Of a stretch of DNA of 64,000 nucleotides, positions 36,112 to 46,944 are shown in pieces. Positions within the stretch are counted from its first letter, which is position 1. Every line of letters starts with the position of its first letter. A program made the translations under genes and the position numbers. Origin of the DNA: Flaccisagitta enflata (Eukaryota; Chaetognatha; Sagittoidea; Aphragmophora); the NCBI GenBank assembly GCA_965153355.1, contig OZ231127.1:68510001-68574000 (forward strand), written 5' to 3'. A model generated the notes under the pieces. It did not search any database. It saw nothing but the letters and a program-made list of their open reading frames with translations, and had not been told where the DNA came from.

Positions 36112-36241
36112 AAAACAAGGCCAAGTAGGCCAATAAGGTGCGACGTGTGGATCGTCGAACGAATGCGTTACCCCACAGACAGACCAACCGACCAACCAAC
36201 CAACGGACACAGCCAGTTATAGAGGTGCTTTGTCGCACCTA
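36112..36241 (+). mobile_element. Hairpin-ended repeat family, copy (stem AGGTGC)
   Basis: Begins AACAAGGCCAAGTAGGCC, has AAGGTGCGACGTG and ends TATAGAGGTGCTTTGTCGCA-CCT. Directly followed by a second copy of the family with a different stem. Confidence 0.68.
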
Positions 36242-36423
36242 ACAAGGCCGGACACACGGGCACCGGTTGCGGACGGGTGGGCATCAGGGCATGGGCGGAT
36301 GTGCGCGTTTTCCCACTTTTCGACTCGTGCTGACGGACGGACCAAAGGACCGACGGACCGATGGACCGACGGACCGACGGACGGACAAAGCCTCTTATAG
36401 AGTTGCGTGTCCGCAACTAAAAA
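36242..36423 (+). mobile_element. Hairpin-ended repeat family, copy (stem AGTTGCG), in tandem
   Basis: Begins ACAAGGCCGGACACACGGGC, has GGTTGCGGACGGGTGGGCA and ends TATAGAGTTGCGTGTCCGCA-ACTAAAAA. Head-to-tail neighbour of the 36112 copy. Confidence 0.7.
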
Positions 36424-36505
36424 TTGGCTCGGAACTCCAGACGCAAGAACGAATATTCAGTTCTTCATTCTGCCTATGACTCATTTCAATTAAGCTTTCG
36501 CTTAC

Positions 36506-36573
36506 CGTTGGTAATGTCTGCCAACATGGACGGGTTTGGGCCCGCGCCATTGGCTGAGCCTCTATCCAACGAT
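36506..36573 (-). CDS. ARHGAP32: ARHGAP32/33-like exon 4 (short linker in PX region)
   Basis: A 68-nt exon with acceptor CATTTTCAG and donor CAACG|GTAAGC, phase 2 in and phase 1 out, exactly bridging exons 3 and 5. It encodes SLDRGSANGAGPNPSMLAD. There is no sequence landmark. The call rests on the two splice sites, the open frame and the phase fit. Confidence 0.75.
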
Positions 36574-36742
36574 CTGAAAATGAGGAAAAAAGACTTGAAC
36601 TAAGGGCAGAGTGTGATGTAGGTGTGTGTGTGTGTGTTTGTGTTTGTGTTTGTGTTTGTGTTTGTGTTTGTGTTTGTTTGTTTGTTTTTACGTGTCTACA
36701 TGTATGGAGCTTGATTGTACGTGCGTGCGTGCGTGCGTACGC

Positions 36743-36745
<3 letters not shown>

Positions 36746-36834
<89 letters not shown>
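36746..36834. repeat. (CT)n microsatellite at a splice donor
   Basis: On the coding (minus) strand this is (GA)n running on from the GTGAGA donor of RhoGAP exon 3. Confidence 0.95.
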
Positions 36835-36835
<1 letters not shown>

Positions 36836-36836
<1 letters not shown>

Positions 36837-36940
36837 TTGTTTCCGCAAACGGAAGTAGTTTAAGCCTGACGATTCCGATGTCTACAAAGTCGTAGTGAAA
36901 ATGAGCGCATTCTTCGAGCTTTGGAAACCGAATCGCCTCC
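36836..36940 (-). CDS. ARHGAP32: ARHGAP32/33-like exon 3 (start of PX domain)
   Basis: The acceptor is GTTTATACAG and the donor is ACAAG|GTGAGA, phase 2 at both ends. It encodes EAIRFPKLEECAHFHYDFV, then DIGIVRLKLLPFAETR. FPK..ECAHFHY is the family landmark before the first PX strand. The donor GTGAGA runs straight into a (GA)n tract of about 90 bp on the coding strand. Confidence 0.95.
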
Positions 36941-37180
36941 CTGTATAAACGAGAGAAAGCAAGAAAAATAGAGAGAAGAAAGAATGTCGGACAGAAAGAT
37001 AGGAAGAAAAAACGAAATAGACTAATTCAGAAAACGCAAGAAAGAAGAAAAAAAGAACTAAAGAAAGAAGAAAAAAGGGTGACAAAGAGAAAGATAAAAA
37101 AAGAAAGTAACAAGTCGAAAAAAGAGGAAGAAGGAAAGGAAGGGATGAAGGAAAGAAGGAAATAAAAAAAGCAGGGCTGA

Positions 37181-37330
<150 letters not shown>

Positions 37331-37769
37331 AAAGAAAGAAAAATGAAAATAAATGGAAGATAGATAGAAAGAAAGAAAAAAAACAAGATACAAAGTCAAG
37401 AATGCTTTTAAAAAGATATAAGCAAACATTCCGTCTTCTGGGTTATTCAGGCAACTTTGACTCGGACAAATTTGCCAACTATTTTTTTTCCTATGTCAAG
37501 AATCTTTTTAAGACTCAGGACCAGGGGAAAGAAGAAAGGAGGGGGGGGGGATTTGACGACCGAAAATGTAGTTCGTCGAAAATTGCTGTCAAATCAAGGC
37601 GCTTTTTACATTCTTTCTTGCACTTTCTGGAGCAAGCAACAAGCAGAAACAAGAATTCAGAAAAAACAAAAAATCCGTTGCCTCGATGTTGCAAAAACAT
37701 TGGTCGTTAGTCCAGTTTATCATAGAGATGCGTCATTCATTTTCAGCTTCAGCGAGTTTTCTATCGATG

Positions 37770-37907
<138 letters not shown>

Positions 37908-37926
37908 CCATTATTGGCATACTCAC

Positions 37927-38102
37927 CCTGATGGAAGTATCTTTAGTTGACGAATACTGCTTCCAACCGGTGTTCCACCGGCGTAAGCTACGTCGGCGCC
38001 GGTGTCCGCCATCACGCCACGTGTTCCAACCGATCTCCCGGCGCATTTAAACATGGAACTTCCGCCGCCTCCACCGTCGCCAAATTGAACCGTTTTGCCG
38101 TG
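37927..38102 (-). CDS. ARHGAP32: ARHGAP32/33-like exon 2 (N-terminal region)
   Basis: The donor is CATCAGG|GTGAGT, phase 2 out. The exon reads GGGGSSMFKCAGRSVGTRG and ends TPVGSSIRQLKILPSG, aligning with the STASMKVKHVKKLPF segment that precedes FPKMAECAHFHY in ARHGAP32. The acceptor chosen (TCAATCAAAAG at 38103) is preceded by a pyrimidine tract. The frame stays open about 16 codons further upstream, so the 5' boundary is uncertain. A (GTT)n run begins about 21 nt after the donor. Confidence 0.78.
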
Positions 38103-39135
38103 CTTTTGATTGAACCAAAAAAAACGGTGGAAAAGAGCAAAAGCTTTTGGTAATCATGAACGACATGGACGTACTATGGAGGAAGCTGATTTTACTATAC
38201 TTGAGGAAAACCAATTCAGTTTTGTGTGCTAGATTTCTGAGGATATTTGTCTTGTTTATGGTTAAGTGAGGGACTTGGGGAAGATAAAAAAAGGAGCGGA
38301 TTTCTGAGGTTTCAAATATGTCTGTGCTTCCCAAGTTCCTACCATTAGTCAGTGCAGGGATTTTTCTGCAAAGCTAGGCGGTTGTTGTTAAATGGGGAAG
38401 TCTACCCGGGCATTAAGAGCATGAATACGGTGGTGGATTGAATGGAGGGATGATGGATAGACAGATGAAATTTCCGTTTTCTCTTTTCGTGACTTGGTAC
38501 TACCGATCAGTTTTCCAACTTACATTACTCTTTGTTTCAGTGGTTTTAGCTTTCCTCTCAATCAATAAAGAAAAGTTCCTTCTACATCGACCAAAATAAA
38601 AAATCGTTTTATTCATGAAGTATATATCCAAAATCAATTTCCATGCTTCATATAATATGAATGGAAAACGACCTTCTGGCCATTTCGTAGTCTAACTCAA
38701 TGAGTCAAGACGACATCAATTCGAAAAAGTGACTGACATGTTTCCCCGCAAAGTCATAAATCACCATCGAGAAAAAAACATCCGGCCAATTTTCCGCGTG
38801 TCGGTGAGTGGTCAATTATTTCGCAATTGTTTATTTTTTTGGATATCCTAATTAAAACAATCCTCTATCTCCTTTCTTTTTATCAAATCGGAAATACGGC
38901 CACTATATGCTCGTATGGATGCCATTGATGGGCTGGGGCATAAGTAAGAACAAACGAAAAGCTCATTGTTGATGCATGGAATGAACAAATGATTTTTATG
39001 TATTGTTGAAAGATTGAATTGAAATGGAAACCCGTCGGTGGGGATTATAAAGATGACATTGATGATATCGAGTTGTTGCTGTTGTTCCCCCCCCCCTCAA
39101 AAAAAAAACCACAACATTCCGCGCGCAATAATCAC

Positions 39136-39189
39136 CTGCGGCGTAGTCCCAAGAATGGGTGTGGGCGTTTCTGGCGGCGTCATCTTCAT
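39136..39189 (-). CDS. ARHGAP32: Possible first coding exon of the ARHGAP32/33-like gene
   Basis: It reads MKMTPPETPTPILGTTPQ to a donor CGCAG|GTGATT in phase 0, which fits the phase-0 entry of exon 2. An in-frame TGA lies five codons upstream of the ATG, so this is the first available start. There is no family landmark, and a further upstream exon or an alternative start remains possible. Confidence 0.42.
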
Positions 39190-39760
39190 CACCAGATCAG
39201 TTCATCAAATAATCACTAATCCAAATGACGAGCCCCTTCCCGATTTATCCAATCGATCCTCTTACAGTTGCTTTCGCTTTCTCATGTTACTTTTTCTTTT
39301 CTGGCTCATGGTAAAGCTGAAGTCGGTATTCAATGAGTCCGGTTTTTTTCCCCCGCTCTCTTTCAGTTTCTCCCATTCAAGAAGAATTAAAATCCAGATC
39401 GAAAATGGAGTTCATTTGAAAGTTAAATGTAAACATGACGAAAAGATTGTTTTTTTTTATCTCTTTGTTTATATTGAGAAAAAAACAAGAAGGCAATGAC
39501 GCGTTTTATGTTTGGCATCTGCTCGTGAACTTTGAATGAGTGTTTCTTCTTCAAGAATTTTGTTTTGGGTAAATGGATTCGTTGATCGTGTTTTAAGGAA
39601 CCCCTCGGAGCGTTTCTTCCTCCGCCATCATTTTGAAATCAAGCTGTCGTTCGATTAATCAGTGAAAAGGAGAAATTAATGGTGTATCAAGGTTATCGAC
39701 CCCCACCCGTTGGCTCAGTTGGTCTTTCTAGCACCAATTAGTATCGAAGATGGTAATTTC

Positions 39761-39962
39761 AAGCCGCGTGCTACGCGACTCTACACCCCGCTTTGTCGGT
39801 CCGTCGGTCTGTTGGTCCGTCGATCTGTTCGTCACACTTTACTTTTTTTGTTTTTTTTTTGCGGTCTTTGGCCTCACTGCTCGTGCCCAAATGATTAAGT
39901 GACCTAAAATACGACCCCTGCCCGCCCGCACGCGACTGGGGTAGCCGTATATCCGGCCTTTT
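39761..39962 (-). mobile_element. Hairpin-ended repeat family, copy
   Basis: Reverse orientation: GCCGCGTGCTACGCGACTCTACACCCCGC at the hairpin end (written with its usual loop TGCTA), and CGCACGCGACTGGGG then TAGCCGTATATCCGGCCTT at the other end. Confidence 0.65.
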
Positions 39963-41202
39963 GATCAGTATTCAGAAAGGCGTAGGGAAAAACTGAACCC
40001 TGGGTCTTAGCATTTTACAAAATGATTAGATATTGAGGACTGTTTTCTAATAATTTTCGTGTCCTGTCTCATTGAAAAGGGTCAGGATTTCTTTTATGTC
40101 CCTTGAACATCATTGACGACATCAAAACTTCACATTTAATTTTTTGCCACCAGATCAGATTTCCATGGTTGAAAATTTTGTTTTGAGTGTAGTTCTCGAC
40201 GCATCAGCCAAGCCCAAGGTGACAGAAGTGACATAACTGCCGGTTGCATCAATACATCTCATACGAATTTTGACGGGGTCTAATTAAGTGTGAAAACAAA
40301 TTCAATTTCGACGAATGAAAAGGAAACAATCACTAAAGAGCTTAGAAGCAAACGGAGGACAAACTACTTCTGCTTTTAGACAGGTCTTGAAAACGTTATT
40401 CAATACATGCAATCTTCAGGAGACTGAAAAGTTCATTCGGTCGTAACGGACTACTTTTTATTTATTTGGAGAAGAAATGAGAGAGAAAAGGGAAAACAAG
40501 CCAAGGAGAGCGACGAAGCGTGAGGGAAAACAGAATTAAGGACAGTTTTTTTTTCAATCTTTTTTTTCATAAAATGGAGTCGGGGCTGGTAGTCGTTCGT
40601 CTCAAAATTGAGCTGGCACTATCAAGTCGTCGTTGACTATGTACAATGATTGTGCATTGCAGAAAAAACCTCAAGCAGTGACAGTCATTCTTTCAGATTG
40701 GATCCTGCCTGCCTACCTGCCTGCCTTTCAATACAGCTAGGCAGTGAAAACCTGTTGTTGGAAGATGTTGGCGTAGTGGCATTCGTTTTTCAGGTGGCAT
40801 CGTTGAAATACGGCGTCTTTGTTGTATAGTTTATGGCGGTATGGTATCACAAGTTAACTTGGTATCATTGTTACTATGTAGAAAGAGAAGGGCGTTAGCT
40901 CACATCTCTGCAGACTTTCGTCTATCTTCTTTATCTGATTTTATTAGCACATTGTGACAGCATGGCAATTATTCGTAAACGGGTGTAAAACACGGGTCAC
41001 GTCGTGTACATGTAATACAAGGTTTTTAACACAACTCTTGGCGTTTTTGATAAATGCAAATATTAATATATGAATATTTGTCGAAATAATTCAAAACAAA
41101 GGTCACAAAGGTTAAGGGAAGGAGTGAAAGTGTCAGAAAGTGACGAACAAGCGCGTTTGGCAAATTAGGGTCGAATTTGTAAAAGAGTATTAGAATGAAA
41201 CG

Positions 41203-41273
<71 letters not shown>

Positions 41274-41943
41274 GAGAGGGAGAGAATAGAGGATGTAAAA
41301 AAAAGAAAGAAAACGACGAAAAAGAAATAACAAATGAGGCAGAGAAAAACAAGTGAATGTACCTAAACAACAGACACACAGACAGACAAACCGACAGACG
41401 GACAGACACACACACAATCACAATAAAACAGAGAGGGAGAGAGAGAGACGGGGGGGGGGGGGGAGAGAGAGAAGGGATTCTAAATCGCGTGTGCGGGTTG
41501 TTAGGTAATACATCTTAGTAATATTTGACGTGGTGAGCAAAATCTTTTCCGACTTTTTGAAGAATCATGTATTTAAAAATCTTTCTGCAAAAATCGATCT
41601 AACAAATGTTTTTTTTTTTCGTTTGAGACAACATCCCGTTGCCTCGAATTATATCGCATACCTACGGCTTCCTTTTCACTTTCGATGTTTAGACTTTTAA
41701 AGAATGGACGTCTGACATTTCAAAATTGATGCCACTGCAACCTTCGTCCATACCACCTCCCGATTCGCGAATGTCGAATGTTTTTTTTCTATTTGCATTT
41801 TTTTTTCCTCTTTCTTCAGATGCCTCCACGCTTCTCTATTATCTTTAAATTGGACTACGTCCGTCAACCATTTGTCTGTTCATGGTCTTTTAATCGAAAA
41901 ACAAGAAGAAAAATTACCCTGATAATCAATGACGAACACTGAA

Positions 41944-42162
41944 ACAAGTGACGCGGGGTCACAATATTGAACGTTGCGGACGGGTGGGCAGGGACGGCCA
42001 ACCCCCATCCACACCCCACCCAACCCCCCTTCCCACACCCACATGAAAAGCCTCTAAAACACTCGTTTTCACACTTTTGACAAGTGCTGATGGACAGACG
42101 GCCGGACGGACCGACGGCCGGACGGACAAAGCCTCTTATAGAGTTGCGTGTCCGCAATTTTA
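41944..42162 (+). mobile_element. Hairpin-ended repeat family, copy (stem TTGCGG)
   Basis: Begins CAAGTGACGCGGGGTCACAA, has GTTGCGGACGGGTGGGCAGG and ends CTTATAGAGTTGCGTGTCCG-CAAT. Similar to the copies at 15288, 17566 and 58853. Confidence 0.62.
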
Positions 42163-42781
42163 AGTAGTACTTATTAAGTACTCATGTGCTTGTGCATACA
42201 GAACGCGGACGCATCGTGTCCTCGCAGTTTTTGATGTAGGATTCTCGGGGTGAAAATTGAAGAACTCGTGAAAAGGCAAATCGGTTTCACAGCCGGCACC
42301 TTTTAATCACCAGATTTGAATGTTCATTGCAAACCTAGAGTGAATCCACCACAGTGCCGTCGGTGCCGCACCCAAATTATTCACCGATTCACAACAGACG
42401 AGTATGAATGAAGATATTGAAAATAACTGAAATAACGACTTGATCAATGATCACCCGCCGTTTCTGAGTGAAAATTACGCAGAGATCGATGAGCAATGAA
42501 CTTCTTTGAAACGAAGCTGGATACCTTAGTCGCGTGTGGGTGGGGAAGGCTTCGATGTCAGTGATGAAACTACTAGTATATAATGTATACTTATGTATAG
42601 ACGTTCCTGTTATCGAGTAATCTATGTATAGGCCTCCCAGAAAAGTGCATTTTACTGGAAAGTACTCAATTTGGGCATTCGAATGTAATACTATTTACAA
42701 GCACTTTTGATGTGCCATTTGTATAGTCAATGTCCAGTCTCATCGGAAAATCGATTAGATCTCGATAAATTCTCGATATAG

Positions 42782-42885
42782 GCATTCCGCAATCAATGCT
42801 CCATTTGCATAGAATCAGTAGTTGTCATAAGAGAAATTTCTTTCATAGACATTCTATACAACTAACGCATTGATTGCGGAATGCC
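42782..42885. repeat. 20-bp perfect inverted repeat (hairpin)
   Basis: AGGCATTCCGCAATCAATGC at 42782-42801 is the exact inverse of the 20-mer at 42866-42885, with weaker pairing further inward around CATAGAAT/ATTCTATA. The loop is about 64 bp. The right arm overlaps the start of an ORF. Confidence 0.8.
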
Positions 42886-43076
42886 TGGATCAAGTGAATC
42901 GATATTCCGATGATTGGGCTCTAATTATGCAGATGGAACATGAAAAATGCTTGGAAATAATGATTGACTGTAATGCCCAATTTGAGCCCATTCTAGAACT
43001 CATCCTCGCGGCTTTTTTAAAAGATCACACTCCTAAAAGTAGGCATCAGGCAAAAGAAAAAAAAAATAGATGGTAG
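42861..43076 (+). CDS. Unplaced 68-codon ORF beside a hairpin
   Basis: Reads IAECLDQVNRYSDDWALIM, then QMEHEKCLEIMIDCNAQFE and PILELILAAFLKDHTP. The composition is protein-like, but its first codons are one arm of the inverted repeat at 42782-42885, so part of it is repeat sequence. It could be a fragment of a mobile-element protein. No neighbour supports it. Confidence 0.2.
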   Translation, partial: TNALIAECLDQVNRYSDDWALIMQMEHEKCLEIMIDCNAQFEPILELILAAFLKDHTPKSRHQAKEKKNRW

Positions 43077-43335
43077 GTCAAAATTTGAAAATGAGAATTT
43101 TGTAGATTTTATTGCAAATTCCGAATCCTTGCAAAAAACTGTGTGAAGAAAGTCTTCTTTTTTCTGATATTCCTACAAGAAGATGGTCAAAATTGAGGTA
43201 AAGAAACCTAAATAAGGCCAATTTTGGACAAAAGATCTAGATTTTTTTTTTACAATTTTGACAATCTTCATGAAGAAATATCAAAACGAGGACATCCCTT
43301 TACAGTCGCGTGCGGTTGTTAAGACCATTAGACCA

Positions 43336-44190
43336 AAATACCAGTAATGGCGGCTGTCGCCGTGAGGAAAAAAGTCGTAAGCATTGGTCACTTTTCACAA
43401 AGTTTTTGTTTTCAGTCACTGCAAATCTTTTTATTTGTTAGATCAAATTAGGGACAATTGTATGTATTGATGGCACTGAAAATCAGAGAAAAATATGACT
43501 GAGCCAAATGAGCTAAATGAGCTAAAATGCTCAAAATCATTCGAGCAGACAACCAGCTATGCTCACTGACATGCTTTCTTGTATTTGCATGCTCACATCA
43601 AAACATTTATTCATTTATCTCATTAAAAACAGACAGAAATAAAAATTGAGCTAAATGAGCTAAATGAGCTAGAATACTCAAAAACACCCTCACAGATGAG
43701 CAGCTCTGCTCACTGACATGCTTTCTTGTATTTGCATGCTCAAACATGTATCAAAACATTTATTCATTTATCGCATTTTAAATCAGAAAAACAGACTGAG
43801 CTAAATGAGCTAAATGAGCTAAAATGCTCAAAAACACCCTCACAGATGAGCAGTTATGCTCATAAACATGTATCTTGTATTTGCATGCTCAAAAAAACTT
43901 AAATACACTCCGTTATTGATCCTACTGAAAATCATAAAAAATCGAAAAAAAATTCAATTTGAAATTTTCGTAAATAAATCTTTAAAATATCATAACTTGA
44001 AAAATATTTGTCCTAGAGACTTCTGCTTGGCGCCAAATGAAAGAGAATTATCTAATTTACTTACCCTGTCAATTTTGTTTGAGGAACCAATCAGCCGGAA
44101 GAGACCCTCAACTTCCACTTAAGAAAATGAAAACCATGTTTTTCTCGAATATGTCAAAAAGTCGAAGACTGACTTCGACTTTTTTCCCGA
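43336..44190 (+). repeat. Repeat family with ATGAGCTAAATGAGCT modules and a terminal palindrome, long copy
   Basis: Begins ATACCAGTAATGGCGGCTGT, continues CGCCGTGAGGAAAA, contains at least three modules of about 125 bp (GAGCTAAATGAGCTAAAATG, then CACCCTCACAGATGAGCAG, then TTGTATTTGCATGCTCA), a TTGGCGCCAAATGAAAGAG block and ends AAAAAGTCGAAGACTGACTT-CGACTTTTT. No ORF. Other copies lie near 24740-25790 (split), 27655-28290, 32309-32905 (reverse), 62148 and 63410. Confidence 0.68.
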
Positions 44191-44279
44191 CTAAAAGACT
44201 AAATATAAATTGACTTAAATTAACTTTAAATAACCTAAAATGACTTTAAATGACTTAAAAAAGCGTAAAACGTCGAAAA

Positions 44280-44357
44280 AAAGCTAAGCTTATGGACGGA
44301 CCGACCGACGGACAGACGGACAGAGTGGGTTGTAGAGTCGCGTGCACGCGACTAAAA
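44280..44357 (+). mobile_element. Hairpin-ended repeat family, right end
   Basis: Ends GTAGAGTCGCGTGCACGCGA-CTAAAAAG after GACCGACCGACGG. The left part is only an AAATGACTT-like array that joins directly to the end of the other repeat family at 44190. Confidence 0.6.
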
Positions 44358-45656
44358 AGAAGGGCACTGACTTTACGCAGATTCTTGCAAAGATTCTGAA
44401 TCTGCAAAATTCTCATTTTGAAATTTTGACCTAATACTTCCGCCATGAAAAAATTGCCAATAACTTTTATTAAGTCTATTTCTTACACTTCAGTGTTTGA
44501 TCTCCCAGAAAAGTCGCGAGGATGAGTACTTTTCAGAATAACTCTAGGATGTCTAGCCTAGGCGTAGGCAGAGACAATGATGCGGAAACTGTTCGTCAAC
44601 GCCGAAAAACCGGCGGAAATGTGATGCGGAAGGCGGGACGAATTTGTTATGTGATCGCGTTCATGTAAATAAAACTTTTAAAATTAGAACTTTAAATTAC
44701 TAACATCAGACGCAACCTGTTGAAAAGCGCATCCAGTCTTGTTTAAAATTGTTTTTATTACCTGCGTTCTTTTCATAATTCTTCTGAATTTTTTTTTTTC
44801 ATTTCCTTTTTCTCTTTCCTTTCCTTCCTTCCTTCCTTCCTTCCTTCCTTCCTTCCTTCCTTCCTTCCTTCCTTCCATCCATCCATCCTTCCTTCCATCC
44901 ATCCTTCCTTCCCTCCTTTCTTCCTTCCTTCCTCCCTTCACCTATGGCAGTGAATTTCATTTTTCTATACCATTTTCAAACATGATCGATACGTCGCGTG
45001 TCGGCAGGCGCGTCTAGGGAGGAGGCTCCTCAGGAGCCCACTGCTCTCAGACATTACTTATTAGTATAGAATCATTAGTAGAGTTTACATTTCCGGTTTC
45101 TTTTCCGCCACCTAGACTGGATGTGGCAGATGAGACTCCAAAACGTTTTTGGCATCAAAATGAGTTTCTTCTTAGCATTCTTCAGGTGGAGGAGGGGGAG
45201 GATGACTATCTGGAGTGATGAAAGAGACTGACATACAGACAGACTGACAGACAGACAGACTGACTGACAGACCGAGATAGGGAGGGCTTTTCCCTTGAAC
45301 TCAGTTTGGTTCCAATATTTTTCTTCCAAATTCCTATATTTATGTGGGCTTTTCTATGATCAATTTGAAATCCTAAATCCAAAAATAGCAATCTTATTAT
45401 ACTTATAATCAAATGCTATTGAGCATATTCTATTTTCATTTTTGATTTTTCACATACATGTAACACTCTTCATTGTTCATTTCTTACTTTGATTTTTCAC
45501 TTCTAATTTTTCATTGGCATAGTTATGGTCTGTCAGTCGCCCGTGACATTGCCATCAGCATAGGAAACAATTATTAGTCGCGTGCTACGCAACTCTACAC
45601 CCCGCTATGATGAGTCCGTCGGTCGGTTGGTCGGTCAGTCGGTTGGTTCCCTTTTT

Positions 45657-46135
45657 GGGCAGCGGCCCCGAAGGGGTCGATGACCTATGCTTTCACACAT
45701 GTGGGGAATTTTCTCCTTCTCCTCCTTCTCCTCCGTCCGCCCCCCCCCCCAACTCAAATCCTGGCGTCAAGGCCCAAATCTCAGCCTGAGGGCCCAAATC
45801 TCATTTTCTAGACCCAAATCCCATCCTTGAGGCTCAAATCCCATCCTCGAGGCCCAAATCCCATCCTCAAGACCCAAAACCCAACCTCGAGGCCCAAATC
45901 CCATCCCTGAGGCCCAAATCCCATCCCTGAGGTCCCAATCCCATCCTCAAGGCACAAATCCTAGCCAAAAGAACCAAATCCCATCCTTGAGGCCCAAATC
46001 CCATCCTTGAGGCCCAAATCCTAGCCTCGAGACCCAAATCCCAGCCTCGAGACCCAAATTCCAGTCCGAGGAGGAGGAGAAAATTCCCCATATGTGTGAA
46101 AGCATAGGTCATCGACCCCTTCGGGGCCGCTGCCC
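45657..46135. mobile_element. Foldback element with about 60-bp terminal inverted repeats and an internal 20-bp satellite
   Basis: The left end GGGCAGCGGCCCCGAAGGGG continues TCGATGACCTATGC; the right end is its inverse. Between the arms lie about 16 copies of a 20-mer of the type GAGGCCCAAATCCCATCCTT. It is inserted in a copy of the hairpin-ended repeat family (45572-46337). Confidence 0.75.
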
Positions 46136-46517
46136 TGCTTCCTCCCTCAACTTCAAATCCAACCTACTTTGGCAGGGCACGGGTACCGCTGACCATCTAA
46201 CGCTTTTGCGACTATTACTTTTTCGGCGTTCTCAGCTTTTTGAGCATACGGCTCCCGCTTCGATACCCCAATGACCTTCTCCAGCACTGCTCCTGCCCAC
46301 CCGCACGCGACTAGGGTAGCCGTGTATCCGACCTTTCTAGGGAACAACTGAAGTATCGAGGTAACATTCTTTTATCATTTTGTGAAAAGAACGTCTTGTT
46401 ATGAAAGACAAAAATCTCAAAAATTTGTTGACGATGTTCATCTTTTCGTTTAAGTATAACATGTTTAGGTGATATGACAGCTCTAGACGTTTACGGAATA
46501 ACTTTGAAATTATCAGC

Positions 46518-46605
46518 TCAACCTCGGCTCATGGGTGGTCAAATCTTGTTGACCTTCTTCGGACAAATTGACGATTTCCGAAAAGCGGAGCTCGCAGTGG
46601 AAGAG
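46518..46605 (+). CDS. Coding-like segment of unknown gene
   Basis: The acceptor-like TTGAAATTATCAG precedes an open frame PRLMGGQILLTFFGQIDDF and RKAELAVEE, ending at donor-like GAG|GTAATG. On the minus strand the same bases form the end of an 83-codon ORF (46513-46764) ending SEEGQQDLTTHEPRLS. I cannot decide which strand, if either, is coding. It is upstream of the TATA box at 46844. Confidence 0.2.
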
Positions 46606-46843
46606 GTAATGTGAGTAGACAAAATACTGTAAGGCGTCAAAACACGGTACGGCGTCAAAATACGGTACGGCAGTCAGAGCAGAAGAGACGGGTCCGCTGG
46701 ACCTTGAAATGTAAACGCTCGACCAGGGCCTGACTCGCCGTCGATTTTTGTGTAATTTTGACATTTATATATCATCCAATCAGTGAAGAGTAGAGATCAC
46801 TAGCTCCACCTTTTGTTTTTTTCTTATACTCCTACATGTTTGC

Positions 46844-46849
46844 TATAAA
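46844..46849 (+). promoter_or_regulatory. TATA box upstream of ATG 46920
   Basis: TATAAA in the context TGCTATAAAGGCCGCGGC lies 71 bp before the first ATG of an exon with a strong donor. The spacing would place transcription start near 46875. It is inferred from motif and position only. Confidence 0.45.
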
Positions 46850-46919
46850 GGCCGCGGCGCAAAGACCTGATGACACACGTTGTCCGGCTCTCTTTTGAGC
46901 GTACTCTTTGACGGGAGAA

Positions 46920-46944
46920 ATGTCTTCGCGGGGACAGCGGAAAG
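46920..46944 (+). CDS. First coding exon of a plus-strand gene
   Basis: ATG at 46920 reads MSSRGQRK to the strong donor GGAAAG|GTAAGT, phase 1. It sits behind a TATA box and in a locally GC-rich stretch. Its phase fits the next exon at 49801, giving MSSRGQRKVLAIQARKK across the junction. No family is recognised. Confidence 0.5.

Larger units (their letters stand above)
39190..46843. other. Gene-poor interval
   Basis: I see no supported gene. It holds hairpin-ended repeats (39761, 41944, 44280, 45572), the long module repeat at 43336, a (GA)n at 41211-41280, a (CCTT)n at 44818-44938, the foldback element at 45657, the hairpin/ORF at 42782-43076, a coding-like fragment at 46518 and a small tandem TACGGCGTCAAAA repeat near 46632-46668. 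Confidence 0.6.

Noticed and set aside
45596-45650. GATGAGTCCGTC resembling a hammerhead ribozyme core
   Set aside because: No GAAAC partner and no pairing stems in the expected places; it is the GTCC tetranucleotide part of a repeat.
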